64,000 nucleotides of DNA, taken from assembly GCF_900107625.1 (NCBI RefSeq), contig NZ_FNQK01000002.1, positions 124,001-188,000 on the forward strand, given 5' to 3'. The notes below the pieces were generated by a model. It had not been told where the DNA came from, ran no database searches, and worked only from the letters and a program-made list of their open reading frames with translations. This DNA comes from Bizionia paragorgiae. Lineage in GTDB: Bacteria; Bacteroidota; Bacteroidia; Flavobacteriales; Flavobacteriaceae. Made by a program: the position numbers and the translations under genes. Of this stretch, positions 43,864 through 53,430 are shown in pieces. The number at the start of each line of letters is the position of its first letter. The stretch's first letter is position 1.

Positions 43864-44973
43864 TTAATGTTCGTCGTGCTCTTCTACAGCCATACCAATA
43901 AATAACGATGATAACATCGTAAAGATAAAGGCTTGTAAGAACGCTACTAGTATCTCAATAAACATAATGAATATTGATAATAGTAAAGAGACTCCTGTTG
44001 ATGCTACTGGACCAAAAGCAGCCTTCATAGTAATCATTAAGGCCATTAAACTCATAACTACGAAGTGTCCTGCAGTAATGTTTGCATATAAACGCACTAA
44101 TAATGAGAATGGCTTAATAATTAAGAATCCAATTAATTCGATAACCGCAAGAACTGGTCTTAATATTTTAGGTACACCTGGCATCCATAAGGTATGTGCC
44201 CAAAAGTCTTTAGACCCACTAAACACATAAATAATCATGGTAAATATACCTAAACAAGCTGTTACAGCTATCTGTCCTGTTACGTTAAATCCTAATGGTG
44301 ATAATCCTAATAAGTTTAAGATTAAGATAAAAAAGAACACAGTTAATAAGAAGCCCATAAACTTACGGTACTTTTTATCTCCAATATTTGGTCTCGCTAT
44401 CTCATCACGCACATAAATCACTAAAGGCTCTAACACTCTAGAAAATCCTTTAGGAATAGTATTTCCTTTTTTATACCCTCTAGCTAAAGCACCAAAACCT
44501 AACAACATTAACAATCCTGTTAACAGCATTCCAAAAACACTTTTTGTAATAGAAAAGTCAATAACTTTAGACGCGTTAGTTGGGTGGTGGTCTTCATCAA
44601 AAGAAAGTGCAGCTGCCCCTTCTTCTAACTCATATAATTTAGTATGGTATTTAACTATTTTTGTTCCATCCTTATCAACAACAACTTCTCCGTTATCATC
44701 ATGGTGAAACGCTGAAGACATAAATGTTTTTAATCCATTACTTGTCCATACAATAACCGGTAAAGGAAAACCATAATGAGTTCCTGAGGCATTGTCTGTG
44801 TATAAATGAAAATCGTGAGAATCTTTAAGGTGATGAGCAATATACTCTCTTATTTCATCTGGTGAATCTACTAAATTGTTTTCTACAGCATCATCTTGAG
44901 CAAACGCCGTAAATGAAGTTAATGCCAAAACGAATACTACTAAAAACTTGATAGATTTTGTTGCTACCATCAT
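43864..44973 (-). CDS. atpB: ATP synthase F0 subunit a
   Basis: Proton channel subunit. The essential Arg lies in LLVRLYANITAGH (about residue 293). At 369 aa it is longer than the E. coli protein: a Sec-like signal (MMVATKSIKFLVVFVLALTSFTAFAQ) and an extra His/Asp-rich periplasmic domain (about 27-150) precede the five or six membrane helices, a known Bacteroidota feature. C-terminus ends in MAVEEHDEH. First gene of the operon, with its own promoter at 45016-45045. Confidence 0.96.
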   Translation of the reverse strand: MMVATKSIKFLVVFVLALTSFTAFAQDDAVENNLVDSPDEIREYIAHHLKDSHDFHLYTDNASGTHYGFPLPVIVWTSNGLKTFMSSAFHHDDNGEVVVDKDGTKIVKYHTKLYELEEGAAALSFDEDHHPTNASKVIDFSITKSVFGMLLTGLLMLLGFGALARGYKKGNTIPKGFSRVLEPLVIYVRDEIARPNIGDKKYRKFMGFLLTVFFFILILNLLGLSPLGFNVTGQIAVTACLGIFTMIIYVFSGSKDFWAHTLWMPGVPKILRPVLAVIELIGFLIIKPFSLLVRLYANITAGHFVVMSLMALMITMKAAFGPVASTGVSLLLSIFIMFIEILVAFLQAFIFTMLSSLFIGMAVEEHDEH

Positions 44974-45015
44974 ACTTTATCTAAATAATGAAATTTATGT
45001 CCTGCAAATTTTGTG

Positions 45016-45045
45016 CAAATGTACGGAATAATTTCAAATGCCAAA
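45016..45045 (-). promoter_or_regulatory. promoter of the atpBEFHAG operon
   Basis: On the minus strand TTTG (complement of CAAA 45042-45045), 18 bp, then TACATTTG (complement of CAAATGTA 45016-45023): both Bacteroidota elements match perfectly with near-standard spacing, 43 bp before the atpB start. Confidence 0.75.
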
Positions 45046-45110
45046 CTCTTTTTTTTAATAGATTTTCAACTAATAAATAAAGTTTAAAATCGACAAGGTA
45101 TAATTAGTAA

Positions 45111-45482
45111 CTATTTGCTATTTAACAGCTTACCAACTACTATAGCTTCAGCCAATAAAAAAATAAACAATGGAATCACCAAACCTATGCGTTCTGGTTG
45201 GGTTAAAGTCTCCTTACTGAAAACCGATTCTTGAAATAATAATACAAAGAATCCTATTTTAAAAAACATGGTCATAAGGTAGCCATACCCTGCCTGATTG
45301 GGTAAAATTGACGCTAATAGCTCCACTAGAAAATAAACAAGAGCTGCCGCAATCGCATGAAAACTATAGACGAGTAATAAGGAATATGAAAGCTCGGATG
45401 TATTTAGGTAATTATGAATATTATAAGTCAAGGCAAATAGTACTGCGATGGCCAGTACAAAAATGAGTATACGTTTATACAT
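45111..45482 (-). CDS. small membrane protein, DUF6168-like (AtpI position)
   Basis: 123 aa with four predicted membrane helices (about 5-22, 32-56, 69-84, 96-118) and almost no polar loops. It sits between atpZ and atpB, the position of AtpI-type assembly factors in other phyla, and from memory matches the flavobacterial DUF6168 family. A role in c-ring assembly or ion supply is inferred from position only. 23 bp after atpZ. Confidence 0.72.
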   Translation of the reverse strand: MYKRILIFVLAIAVLFALTYNIHNYLNTSELSYSLLLVYSFHAIAAALVYFLVELLASILPNQAGYGYLMTMFFKIGFFVLLFQESVFSKETLTQPERIGLVIPLFIFLLAEAIVVGKLLNSK

Positions 45483-45505
45483 TGGGTAATAGAATCTTAA
45501 TTAAA

Positions 45506-45730
45506 TTAGTCTTTATTAGTTAAATTAATTACTTGCTTAATAACTGCAAAAATAGCTATAAACACAGCGCACAACGTCACTATTTTATAGTACAACTGAT
45601 CTTGATTATCAAACTTAATATCCAACCACTCTCCTAATTTACTACCTAAATAAATGGTTAATCCCATTTGTAGAGCTATGGTCGTAAATCGGATAAAAGG
45701 ATTAAGCGGTTTTTTGGGTTTTTGAGTCAC
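45506..45730 (-). CDS. atpZ: AtpZ/AtpI family protein
   Basis: 74 aa, two membrane helices (about 14-30, 46-66) with the family pattern FIRFTTIALQMGLTIYLGSKLGEWLDIKF. AtpZ-type proteins accompany F-type ATP synthase genes and are linked to assembly or Mg/Ca transport. Its start overlaps the end of the bactofilin gene by 29 nt, so translation is coupled. Confidence 0.88.
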   Translation of the reverse strand: MTQKPKKPLNPFIRFTTIALQMGLTIYLGSKLGEWLDIKFDNQDQLYYKIVTLCAVFIAIFAVIKQVINLTNKD

Positions 45731-46103
45731 CTTTTATATCTTTTACTGTTGTTTTCATTTCACAGGTTACATCGAAAGTAGCTCCCGGATCGATAGCTAA
45801 TTTCTGAGTCATTACCTCGCCCTGAATAGCAGCGGTTGCTTTTAAATTTAAGGTATCTGTTACCTGTAACTTCCCAGAAAAAGCCCCTTCAAAATAGGCA
45901 TTTGCACAGTGTAAAGTCCCTGTAATAACACCTGTTTTTCCAACAACCACTTTTCCTGGTGTTTTGACATTACCTTCAATAACACCATCGATGCGCAAAT
46001 CGCCTTCACTAGTGAAATCGCCTACTATAGTAGTTCCTTTTGCTATGATGTTTTGAATGGATGAATGGGAATCGTTTTTACTTTTTTTATTATCGGAAAA
46101 CAT
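45702..46103 (-). CDS. bactofilin, polymer-forming cytoskeletal protein
   Basis: 133 aa with the DUF583 bactofilin core (about 18-105): IIAKGTTIVGDFTSEGDLRIDGVIEGNVKTPGKVVVGKTG, a right-handed beta-helix that polymerises without nucleotide. Short charged tails at both ends. Lies 19 bp downstream of the SprE/PorW gene and overlaps atpZ, an order seen in flavobacteria. A scaffold role in the envelope or gliding machine is possible. Confidence 0.93.
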   Translation of the reverse strand: MFSDNKKSKNDSHSSIQNIIAKGTTIVGDFTSEGDLRIDGVIEGNVKTPGKVVVGKTGVITGTLHCANAYFEGAFSGKLQVTDTLNLKATAAIQGEVMTQKLAIDPGATFDVTCEMKTTVKDIKGDSKTQKTA

Positions 46104-46122
46104 ACTATTAAATATTTTGGGG

Positions 46123-48675
46123 TTATTGAATGGTTTTATAGGTATCTATATTTTTATGAATCTGAATGGTGCGGTAGTTTTTTGATGAAATAGAAGTAAA
46201 CGGGCGCGTAAGTTTTTTTCGATCTTCTTTTTCTAACAATTGCATAAAGCCTTGAGCGCCTTCTATGCTTTTTAAACCATGAACAACTACAAAGGTTGTG
46301 TCTTTATTATATACGTCGACCGAAGTGCTTAAATTAAAGTACTCCACTTTCTTTACGCTTTCGTCTAAAGTTTTTACAAAATCTTCCAAACCATTATCTG
46401 CTGTGTTTTGAAATTCGTAAACCACTTTAAAGCTTTTAAAACTTTCATTTTCTGAGAACTCCGATGATCGTAATGCTTCTAGAGCATTATTAATAATATC
46501 TTGAGCTTGTACACCCTCGGTGGTATTTGCGTAATTCACCGCCACATCATTTATTGCTTTCTCATAAGCTTCAAAGCCGTATAGTCTACCTATTGCAAAC
46601 GCTTTTAACAATTCGAATTTAGGCACCATAGCATCACCTTCAAACATTGAAATCGAGCTATTACTTTTTGAAATAACACGCTCGAACTCTTGATTTTGAA
46701 ACAACTTATAGGTGTTTTCATAAACACTTTCCGGACTGTTTTCATCACGCTCTGCAGCTAAACCAGGGTTACTTAGCAGTTGTGCATATCGCGATTCGGG
46801 GTAATTTGTTATAATATCATTTTTAGCTATAGAAACCGCATCACTGCGTCCTTGAAGCTCATAAATTTTATAGAGATTGTATTTTGAAGGTAATATTAAT
46901 CGCTCTTCAGGATTGTTGTTTAACAAGGCTAAAAACTTGTCTTTAGACAAGTCATACTCCTTAAATTTCTCCTTATAAATTAAGCCCAATTGATAGTAAG
47001 CATAATCCCTGTCTTTGATTAGGGTAGCAATCTCATCGGAATCGGTCGGAATTTGCGCTATATAATACTCAGGATCAAACAATTCATTAGTACTCCCATC
47101 TACTTCACTACCTGTTTCTAAAGCAGCAAAATTAGAAGCGGCGCTTTTTGATGACCACCTCCAATTATCGGCGAGCTCACGATCCCCCCAAATACGAAGA
47201 AACTCATTTTTACCGTAGGCTACCGTTTGGTCGTTATAGAAATAAAAGCTTGAACTATTCGCCCCACTCTTTTTTGTCTTAGCAAAAGTATTCGCGGCTG
47301 TATTCCCCGCATTATTTAATGCAAGTCCTTTTTTCTGTTCTAATACGGCTTGCTTCTCGGCTTCCTCTTCAGCTTTTAATTTTAAAGTCGCAGTATAGTC
47401 TTTAAAAAACTGTAAGCGTTCATCTTTAGACAATGAAACTAAATTTAAGATACTATCATTTACCTCAGCAACACCCTCATAATAAATAACATCCTCTAAG
47501 TTTTCTCTTTTACGCTTAATTACTCTAAAAGCCTTGCTATTCTCTACCATACTGGTCATCGTGCTATCATAATAAGATCCAGCATCCTTATAGCGGTTAG
47601 CATCGAAACTCATATCTCCTAGAGTCTCATAATTGGTTGCTACAAGAATTTTATCTAATGAATTTTCCCGTAGCGATTTGTTATAAAACACCTGCGCTAA
47701 CGAATCGTTACCCAACGTTAAATAGTACTGCGCTTTTTGATGATAAATATGATCTAAAAACGGTCTGTTCTCACGGTTCTTTTCCAATTTTGTTAAATGC
47801 TCCATGAACTCCAATTTATTACCCGTGGTATAATCGAAGTTTTTAGCCTTTTCTAAATGGGCATTAATCAAATATTTTTTTGGAATTTTACGATTTAAAG
47901 CAATAACCTTATCGAAGGCCAAATTAGCGCTATCGGCTTTATTTAAGGCGTTGTACAACTGACCTTCAATAAAAGCGAAGCGGCCTTTTTCGTTATTTTT
48001 TGTAGTGGTTTTAGCTGCAACTGCAATTTGAGCTAAGGCGCTATCCAAATGTTTCGTGTTTATATAGGCTTGTGCTAAAATGGATGTCGCATCAGCTAAA
48101 TCCTGACCTTCTAATTCTTCTTGCTCTAACAGGCGTTTTAAATTGATAATAGCCAACTCACTATTATCTAAACGCATATTAGTTTTTTCACGCCAGACTT
48201 TAGCTTGGTTAATTTTATCACTTGCAGGATACTTATACAAGATGTAGTTGAAGGCTTCTAAAGCAGGAATAAAACGCTGATCGAAATAACGTGCTTTCCC
48301 CAACAACAAATACGCCTCATCCATTTGCGGGTTTTTCTCTTTACCCTGGATATTCATACTGTGCATTTGTATGGCTTTAACCGCTTTTTCTTCTGCTATG
48401 CTAAATTCTGCATTTTCTGACTGCCCAGGTAGAATCACATCCTCTTCAATTTGCATGCGCTCGACAGGAAGAATAGCCCAATAATTATCGCGATAGGACG
48501 TATTTAAGTTTTTTCGCCCTTGCTCTAATTCATTATATCCGTTGTATAAGGTGTTATATTCGGCTGTAACAGCGTGAAAATTCCGATTAATAAAACTGTC
48601 TTTTTTACGAGAACATCCTACTAAAGTTACGGTAACTAATACTGCCGATAATATGGGTTTTAAAGCTGTTTTCAA
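46123..48675 (-). CDS. sprE: SprE/PorW-like type IX secretion TPR lipoprotein
   Basis: About 850 aa. Starting at TTG 48675 gives a clean lipoprotein signal MKTALKPILSAVLVTVTLVGC followed by SRKKDSFINRN; the frame is open to an ATG at 48759, but that adds 28 residues before the signal, so the internal start is preferred. Then HAVTAEYNTLYNGYNELEQGR and many TPR-like helices, with a disordered Gly/Ala/Asn stretch in the middle. This is the pattern of SprE of Flavobacterium and PorW of Porphyromonas, needed for T9SS and linked to the PorL/M motor. In line with gldH and the sorted protease here. Confidence 0.82.
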   Translation of the reverse strand: MKTALKPILSAVLVTVTLVGCSRKKDSFINRNFHAVTAEYNTLYNGYNELEQGRKNLNTSYRDNYWAILPVERMQIEEDVILPGQSENAEFSIAEEKAVKAIQMHSMNIQGKEKNPQMDEAYLLLGKARYFDQRFIPALEAFNYILYKYPASDKINQAKVWREKTNMRLDNSELAIINLKRLLEQEELEGQDLADATSILAQAYINTKHLDSALAQIAVAAKTTTKNNEKGRFAFIEGQLYNALNKADSANLAFDKVIALNRKIPKKYLINAHLEKAKNFDYTTGNKLEFMEHLTKLEKNRENRPFLDHIYHQKAQYYLTLGNDSLAQVFYNKSLRENSLDKILVATNYETLGDMSFDANRYKDAGSYYDSTMTSMVENSKAFRVIKRKRENLEDVIYYEGVAEVNDSILNLVSLSKDERLQFFKDYTATLKLKAEEEAEKQAVLEQKKGLALNNAGNTAANTFAKTKKSGANSSSFYFYNDQTVAYGKNEFLRIWGDRELADNWRWSSKSAASNFAALETGSEVDGSTNELFDPEYYIAQIPTDSDEIATLIKDRDYAYYQLGLIYKEKFKEYDLSKDKFLALLNNNPEERLILPSKYNLYKIYELQGRSDAVSIAKNDIITNYPESRYAQLLSNPGLAAERDENSPESVYENTYKLFQNQEFERVISKSNSSISMFEGDAMVPKFELLKAFAIGRLYGFEAYEKAINDVAVNYANTTEGVQAQDIINNALEALRSSEFSENESFKSFKVVYEFQNTADNGLEDFVKTLDESVKKVEYFNLSTSVDVYNKDTTFVVVHGLKSIEGAQGFMQLLEKEDRKKLTRPFTSISSKNYRTIQIHKNIDTYKTIQ

Positions 48676-48861
48676 GGGTGTAATTTTTTTATCTATTACA
48701 TAACTAAGAACTTGCGAAAATATTATGTTCTTAATACATAAGCACGTAAAAATAAGCAACTTTTTTGGAATAGCTTAATTTTTTACAATTTCTAATAGTT
48801 TACACTAAAGAAACACTTTAAATTTCAATATAACAAAAAATAAAAGAAAACCAACCCACGA

Positions 48862-49569
48862 CTAAACTATTTTCTCTCCAGAAAAATGCGCTTCTAATTC
48901 TTTTAGTGTCGCAGGACTGGTTTCTAAATCTTTAACCACCTCGCCTTTTTCGAGAACAACAATACGCTCACAGACATCGGTAACATGCATTAAATCGTGA
49001 CTAGAAATTAATACGGTCACCCCTTTTGTTTGCGCCAAATCCTTAATAATCTGCTTAAGTCGTATTTGAGTTGTGGGATCTAAATTTGCAAATGGCTCAT
49101 CTAGAATAATCACTTCTGGATTACCAATTAAAGCCGCTACTATACCCGCTTTTTTCTGATTTCCTTTACTTAAATCTCGCAGGTACTTCTTTTGCTTTAA
49201 AATCTCTCCATTAAAAAAATCTTCAAACTGAGCTAATAAAGCATCGACATCTGCCTTAGACTGGTGACGTAAATCGCCAATAAAATAAAAGTATTCCTCG
49301 GCGGTTAAGTAACCAATTAAAAAGCTTTCGTCAATAAACGACGAGGTAAACGGTTTCCAATCTTCACTCTCGTGAACCAAAATACCATTGTTTTCTATAT
49401 AACCCGAAGACGGCTGGATTAAATCTAGTAACAAACTAAAATAGGTTGTTTTACCAGCACCATTATTTCCTACCAATCCAAAACTTTGACCTTTTGGGAT
49501 ATCGATGCTTTCAATATGAAGCACTGAAACCTCGTTATATACTTTGGTTAAATTGACTGTTTTAATCAT
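48862..49569 (-). CDS. ABC transporter ATP-binding protein
   Basis: 235-aa ABC ATPase: Walker A GNNGAGKTT (about 34-42), signature LSKGNQKKAG (variant of LSGGQ), Walker B VIILDEPFANLDP, switch His in ISSHDLMH. It starts 21 bp after the DUF5687 membrane protein gene, which likely forms the permease. Exporter-type in sequence (CcmA/drug-type). Substrate unknown. Confidence 0.9.
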   Translation of the reverse strand: MIKTVNLTKVYNEVSVLHIESIDIPKGQSFGLVGNNGAGKTTYFSLLLDLIQPSSGYIENNGILVHESEDWKPFTSSFIDESFLIGYLTAEEYFYFIGDLRHQSKADVDALLAQFEDFFNGEILKQKKYLRDLSKGNQKKAGIVAALIGNPEVIILDEPFANLDPTTQIRLKQIIKDLAQTKGVTVLISSHDLMHVTDVCERIVVLEKGEVVKDLETSPATLKELEAHFSGEKIV

Positions 49570-49590
49570 AATTAGTTAATTGAGATTGAA

Positions 49591-51063
49591 TTATTGTTTT
49601 TCTGAAAAAGCAGCTATCGTTTTATACTTTCCTTTTTGATATACACCTTCTATAAGTTTAAAGATATAAGGCTTTAAAACGATGCCTAAAACACCTACTA
49701 AAGCGAGAGCAATTAAGCCTGCGTTAAAACTTATTAACTTATAAGGCACATAAAAAATTAGCATCGGTAATAAAAATTTAGGCAAGCCAATCAGCAGTTG
49801 TGTAGGGTTAAAGCCGTTGGTATTACTAAACGCTTTAGCCTTTACATTAAGCTCTACTGGCACACGGTTTAAAGCCCCACCAAATAGGGTTAAATACGAG
49901 TTTAAGCCAATATTAAATACTGCTCCAGCGGCAATCATTCCAAAAATATCCCAACCAAAATAAATATAGGGCGTACTCAAAATAAACGATAGCAATACGG
50001 CGGCAACCATTAAATACCATTTCGATTCTAAATAGGTTTTGTAGGGTATATTCTGGCTCATTAACAACTTATAATATTCGCTATCCCATGATGGCACATG
50101 CTGACCGAAAGTCATAAGAAACCCTCCAGTAATAAACATGGAAGCAAAAGCTAAAATGGCCGGCATGTCGCGATAGGTCTCCTGGGTATAAAAAATTAAA
50201 CCGTAAAAAAGAAACATAAAAGACATCATCATCACTTGACGAGGTCGCGCATTTCTTACGATTAATTTAATATCATTTTTTAAAAAAGGCGCTACAGCAC
50301 CAAAACGGTTTAACCATGATAAATCACTACCACTAACTTCTTTTACTTTTTTAGAAATGGCATCGTCTAAATAGAACCCTTTTTTTATGTATTTAAAAGT
50401 GGCGTAAAACAAGCCGACAAGAATAACAATGGGTAGAATAACTAAATACGGCGTGTTATAAAGGTAGTTAAAGGCGTAACCAGCAGGTTCTGAAATTTTA
50501 AAAATAGCAAAATGCTCTAAGGCTCCAAACGTTGCTACTAATACTAAAACCGTATAAAATACGAGATTGTTTTTATTGACTAAAAAGTTTATAAAGTTAA
50601 GAGACAAGGTTATCGCTACAAAACTAATTAACCATGCCACAACCTGAATAACAGGATAACCCTGTACCAATAGCACAGTAGAAAATGGCACAACGATAAT
50701 TAGTGGTAAAATATTAAAAAACGACAAGGTTGTTTTCCCTAGCAAATAATATATAATCGTGTTCCGCTTTACCGGAATACTCATTAAGGGCTTTACGTTC
50801 ATTACAGGCAATTGCTGCATAAAATACCTTAGCATAAAATCGAAAAGAAACCAATAGAGCACGTAGTTATTCACCGTTGTCATGGGATCGATTTCTGGCA
50901 TTGCTTTTTTTAGGATAAAATACAATCCAACTCCTAAAAGCAAGGCCATACCCCCAAAATAAAGCACAGCAAAAGCCATTACAATTTTTATAGCAATTCC
51001 TTTTTTAAAATAGGAAGAACGAGAAAACTGTTTCCATTCAAAACTTAAAAAGCGATTAATCAT
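49591..51063 (-). CDS. DUF5687 membrane protein (ABC exporter permease)
   Basis: 490 aa, about 10-12 membrane helices, start MINRFLSFEWKQFSRSSYFKKGIAIK. Matches the Bacteroidota DUF5687 family, found next to an ABC ATPase as here. Probably the membrane half of an exporter; substrate unknown. Divergent from the reductase gene at 51264, with about 200 bp between. Confidence 0.85.
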   Translation of the reverse strand: MINRFLSFEWKQFSRSSYFKKGIAIKIVMAFAVLYFGGMALLLGVGLYFILKKAMPEIDPMTTVNNYVLYWFLFDFMLRYFMQQLPVMNVKPLMSIPVKRNTIIYYLLGKTTLSFFNILPLIIVVPFSTVLLVQGYPVIQVVAWLISFVAITLSLNFINFLVNKNNLVFYTVLVLVATFGALEHFAIFKISEPAGYAFNYLYNTPYLVILPIVILVGLFYATFKYIKKGFYLDDAISKKVKEVSGSDLSWLNRFGAVAPFLKNDIKLIVRNARPRQVMMMSFMFLFYGLIFYTQETYRDMPAILAFASMFITGGFLMTFGQHVPSWDSEYYKLLMSQNIPYKTYLESKWYLMVAAVLLSFILSTPYIYFGWDIFGMIAAGAVFNIGLNSYLTLFGGALNRVPVELNVKAKAFSNTNGFNPTQLLIGLPKFLLPMLIFYVPYKLISFNAGLIALALVGVLGIVLKPYIFKLIEGVYQKGKYKTIAAFSEKQ

Positions 51064-51263
51064 AAGTGGTTATTAGTTTGCGTTACATTAAAGTTAGTAC
51101 AACTAAACGACGATTTGTTACAAATAATACGAATCCTCATTTTAAAACTACCACAAAATAGTTTTATTTCTATCAATCAACTGAGCATTTGCGTTCAAAT
51201 TTTTTATTAAATTTGAACTGTAATCCAATAGGGCCTCCCTATTTTAGAATCTAAAATAAATCT

Positions 51264-52322
51264 ATGTCTCAATTTCATAAACTTTCAATAAAAAACATAC
51301 ATCGCGAAACCCCACAATGTGTAACTATTAGCTTTTCAATTCCAGAAGCTTTAAAAGACGCTTTTTCGTTTATCGCGGGACAATACATTACTTTAAAATC
51401 TACAATTAACGGTCAAGAAGTTAGAAGAGACTATTCGATGTGCTCCTCTCCTAAAAGTGGCGAAGTAAAAGTCGCAATTAAAAAAGTTAAAGACGGTACG
51501 TTTTCAGCTTATGCGAATAGCACCTTAAAAGTTGGCGACACGCTAGACGTTGCTCCACCAAAAGGACGCTTTAACTTTAAAGCTAACGATAAAGTGACCA
51601 AGAACATTGCTTTATTTGCCGCTGGAAGTGGAATCACTCCTATTTTAAGCATTATAAAATGCGCCTTAGAAGAAGAAGTACACAGTAAGGTAATTTTAGT
51701 GTACGGAAATAAAACTACCGAAGACACTATTTTTCTTCAAGAATTATTAGACTTACATCACCAATATAAAAACCGATTTGATATTCAGTTTGTATTTAGT
51801 CAAGCGGATGAGGAGGATGCTATTTTTGGTCGTATTGAAAAGAGCACGGTAAACTACGTCATGAAAAACAAGCATAAAAACATTGATGTTGATGCCTATT
51901 ATTTATGCGGACCGGAGGCTATGATTCACACGGTAAAAGATGTTTTAACCGAGCATAACACGCCAACAGACCGTATTCACTACGAATTATTTAAGGCTGC
52001 AAAACCAGCAGATGTAGATACGCCAACAACAGTTAGCGATGGAAACTCGACGGTTCGTGTTATTGTAGACGACGAGGAAGCAACTTTCAAAATGCCACAA
52101 AAACAAACCATACTTGAAGCAGCGTTAGACAATGATCTAGATGCTCCTTACTCGTGTCAAGGAGGTATTTGCAGCAGTTGTATTGCAAGGGTCACTGAAG
52201 GTAAAGCTACAATGCGTAAAAACAATATCTTAACCGATAATGAGGTGGCCGAAGGATTAATCCTAACCTGTCAAGCCCATCCAGAATCGGATACCTTAAC
52301 CGTAGATTACGACGATGTATAA
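51264..52322 (+). CDS. ferredoxin-NAD(P)H reductase with 2Fe-2S domain (PaaE/HmpA-like)
   Basis: 352 aa with three parts: FAD domain with RDYSMCSS (RxYS, FAD binding), NAD(P)H domain with AAGSGITPILSIIK and YYLCGPEAMI, and a C-terminal plant-type ferredoxin domain with CQGGICSSCIARV and a distal LTCQAHP (four Cys: Cx4CxxC and later C). This is the layout of phenylacetyl-CoA epoxidase reductase PaaE and similar electron donors. No oxygenase partner is nearby, so the acceptor is unknown; in Bacteroidota such proteins occur without a paa operon. Confidence 0.9.
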   Translation: MSQFHKLSIKNIHRETPQCVTISFSIPEALKDAFSFIAGQYITLKSTINGQEVRRDYSMCSSPKSGEVKVAIKKVKDGTFSAYANSTLKVGDTLDVAPPKGRFNFKANDKVTKNIALFAAGSGITPILSIIKCALEEEVHSKVILVYGNKTTEDTIFLQELLDLHHQYKNRFDIQFVFSQADEEDAIFGRIEKSTVNYVMKNKHKNIDVDAYYLCGPEAMIHTVKDVLTEHNTPTDRIHYELFKAAKPADVDTPTTVSDGNSTVRVIVDDEEATFKMPQKQTILEAALDNDLDAPYSCQGGICSSCIARVTEGKATMRKNNILTDNEVAEGLILTCQAHPESDTLTVDYDDV

Positions 52323-52344
52323 AAACACAATAAATTAGAATATA

Positions 52345-52383
52345 AAAACAAAAAGCGCCGTAAATTATGGCGCTTTTTGTTTT
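52345..52383. terminator. bidirectional terminator between reductase and GT9 gene
   Basis: 15-bp perfect stem AAAACAAAAAGCGCC (52345-52359) and GGCGCTTTTTGTTTT (52369-52383), loop of 9. The stop codon of the minus-strand gene begins at the stem end. Confidence 0.9.
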
Positions 52384-53402
52384 TATAATACAGATTCTAT
52401 TTTATCAATCACCACTTTTGGTGGTATGGTTCTCGCTGCTTTTTCGTAGCCTTCAGGGAATTTATTTCCGTAAATAGAGGTTGGTATTAAAGGGAATTCG
52501 TCACGATTCGCCAACAAACTATTACTTTCCAGTTGATTAAATGGCGCAAAGCCTGCAAACGGGTGAGTAACATTCCAAATCGTTACTACTTTTTTTCCTA
52601 GCATTGCGGCTATATGCGCATTGCCAGAGTCCATAGCTAACATAACATCGACATTAGAGATAAGCTCCAATTCTTCAGTAAACGCTAACTGTCCCGCGAT
52701 ATTAATAACCTGGTTATACTTTTTCGCTAGGTCATTTAAAATCGCTTCCTCCCTTTTACCACCACCAAAAAGTAAAACGGTATGTTTGGTCGACAAATTA
52801 GCGATAACCTCTTCCATTAAATCAAGAGGATACATTTTAGAATCGTATTGAGCAAACGGTGCAATACCTATCCATTTATTAGTATCGTTCCCCATTATTT
52901 TTAGGGCATTCGCACTTAAATCTTTAGTTTTTGGAAACGTGGGGTGACTTAAATTTAAGTCGAACCCTAAAGCGCGAAACACATCGGCATAACGTTCGTG
53001 AGTGGTTTTAAGTTGCTTTACACGAACGCCTTTAACAAGCTCTGCTTTTTCTTTGCGCCCTTTATTAATTTGCTTAAACGGCAATCCTTTTAAAAACCAT
53101 TTTAACAATTTACTCCGTAGTACATTATGTAAATCGGCAACCGCATCAATACCTAAAGCTTTTAATTCTTTAGACAAGGCGTACATTCCAAAGACTCCTT
53201 TATGCTTCCCTTTTAATTGGGGTGCATAAACCGTAACTTGACTTAAATCAGCAAAAAAAGGCTCGAAAAAAGCACGTGTTAATACCGTAAGCTTCACATT
53301 AGGGTGTTGCTGGGAAAACGCTCGCAATACAGGCACAGCCATAGCGACGTCTCCCATAGCAGAGAGTCTGATTACTAAAATATGTTTTGGTGGTTTAGAC
53401 AT
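52383..53402 (-). CDS. glycosyltransferase family 9 (heptosyltransferase-like)
   Basis: 339 aa, GT-B fold. N-terminal ILVIRLSAMGDVAMAVPVLRAF (acceptor domain with the catalytic Asp), C-terminal nucleotide-sugar site WIGIAPFAQYDSKMYP and AMDSGNAHIAAMLGKKVVTIWNVTHP (typical of ADP-heptose:LPS transferases). In Bacteroidota these act on LPS inner core or other surface glycans. Donor is not certain. The DUF4254 gene 28 bp upstream is the usual partner. Confidence 0.9.
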   Translation of the reverse strand: MSKPPKHILVIRLSAMGDVAMAVPVLRAFSQQHPNVKLTVLTRAFFEPFFADLSQVTVYAPQLKGKHKGVFGMYALSKELKALGIDAVADLHNVLRSKLLKWFLKGLPFKQINKGRKEKAELVKGVRVKQLKTTHERYADVFRALGFDLNLSHPTFPKTKDLSANALKIMGNDTNKWIGIAPFAQYDSKMYPLDLMEEVIANLSTKHTVLLFGGGKREEAILNDLAKKYNQVINIAGQLAFTEELELISNVDVMLAMDSGNAHIAAMLGKKVVTIWNVTHPFAGFAPFNQLESNSLLANRDEFPLIPTSIYGNKFPEGYEKAARTIPPKVVIDKIESVL

Positions 53403-53430
53403 CTCTACAAAACTTAGCGGGTTAAGATTT

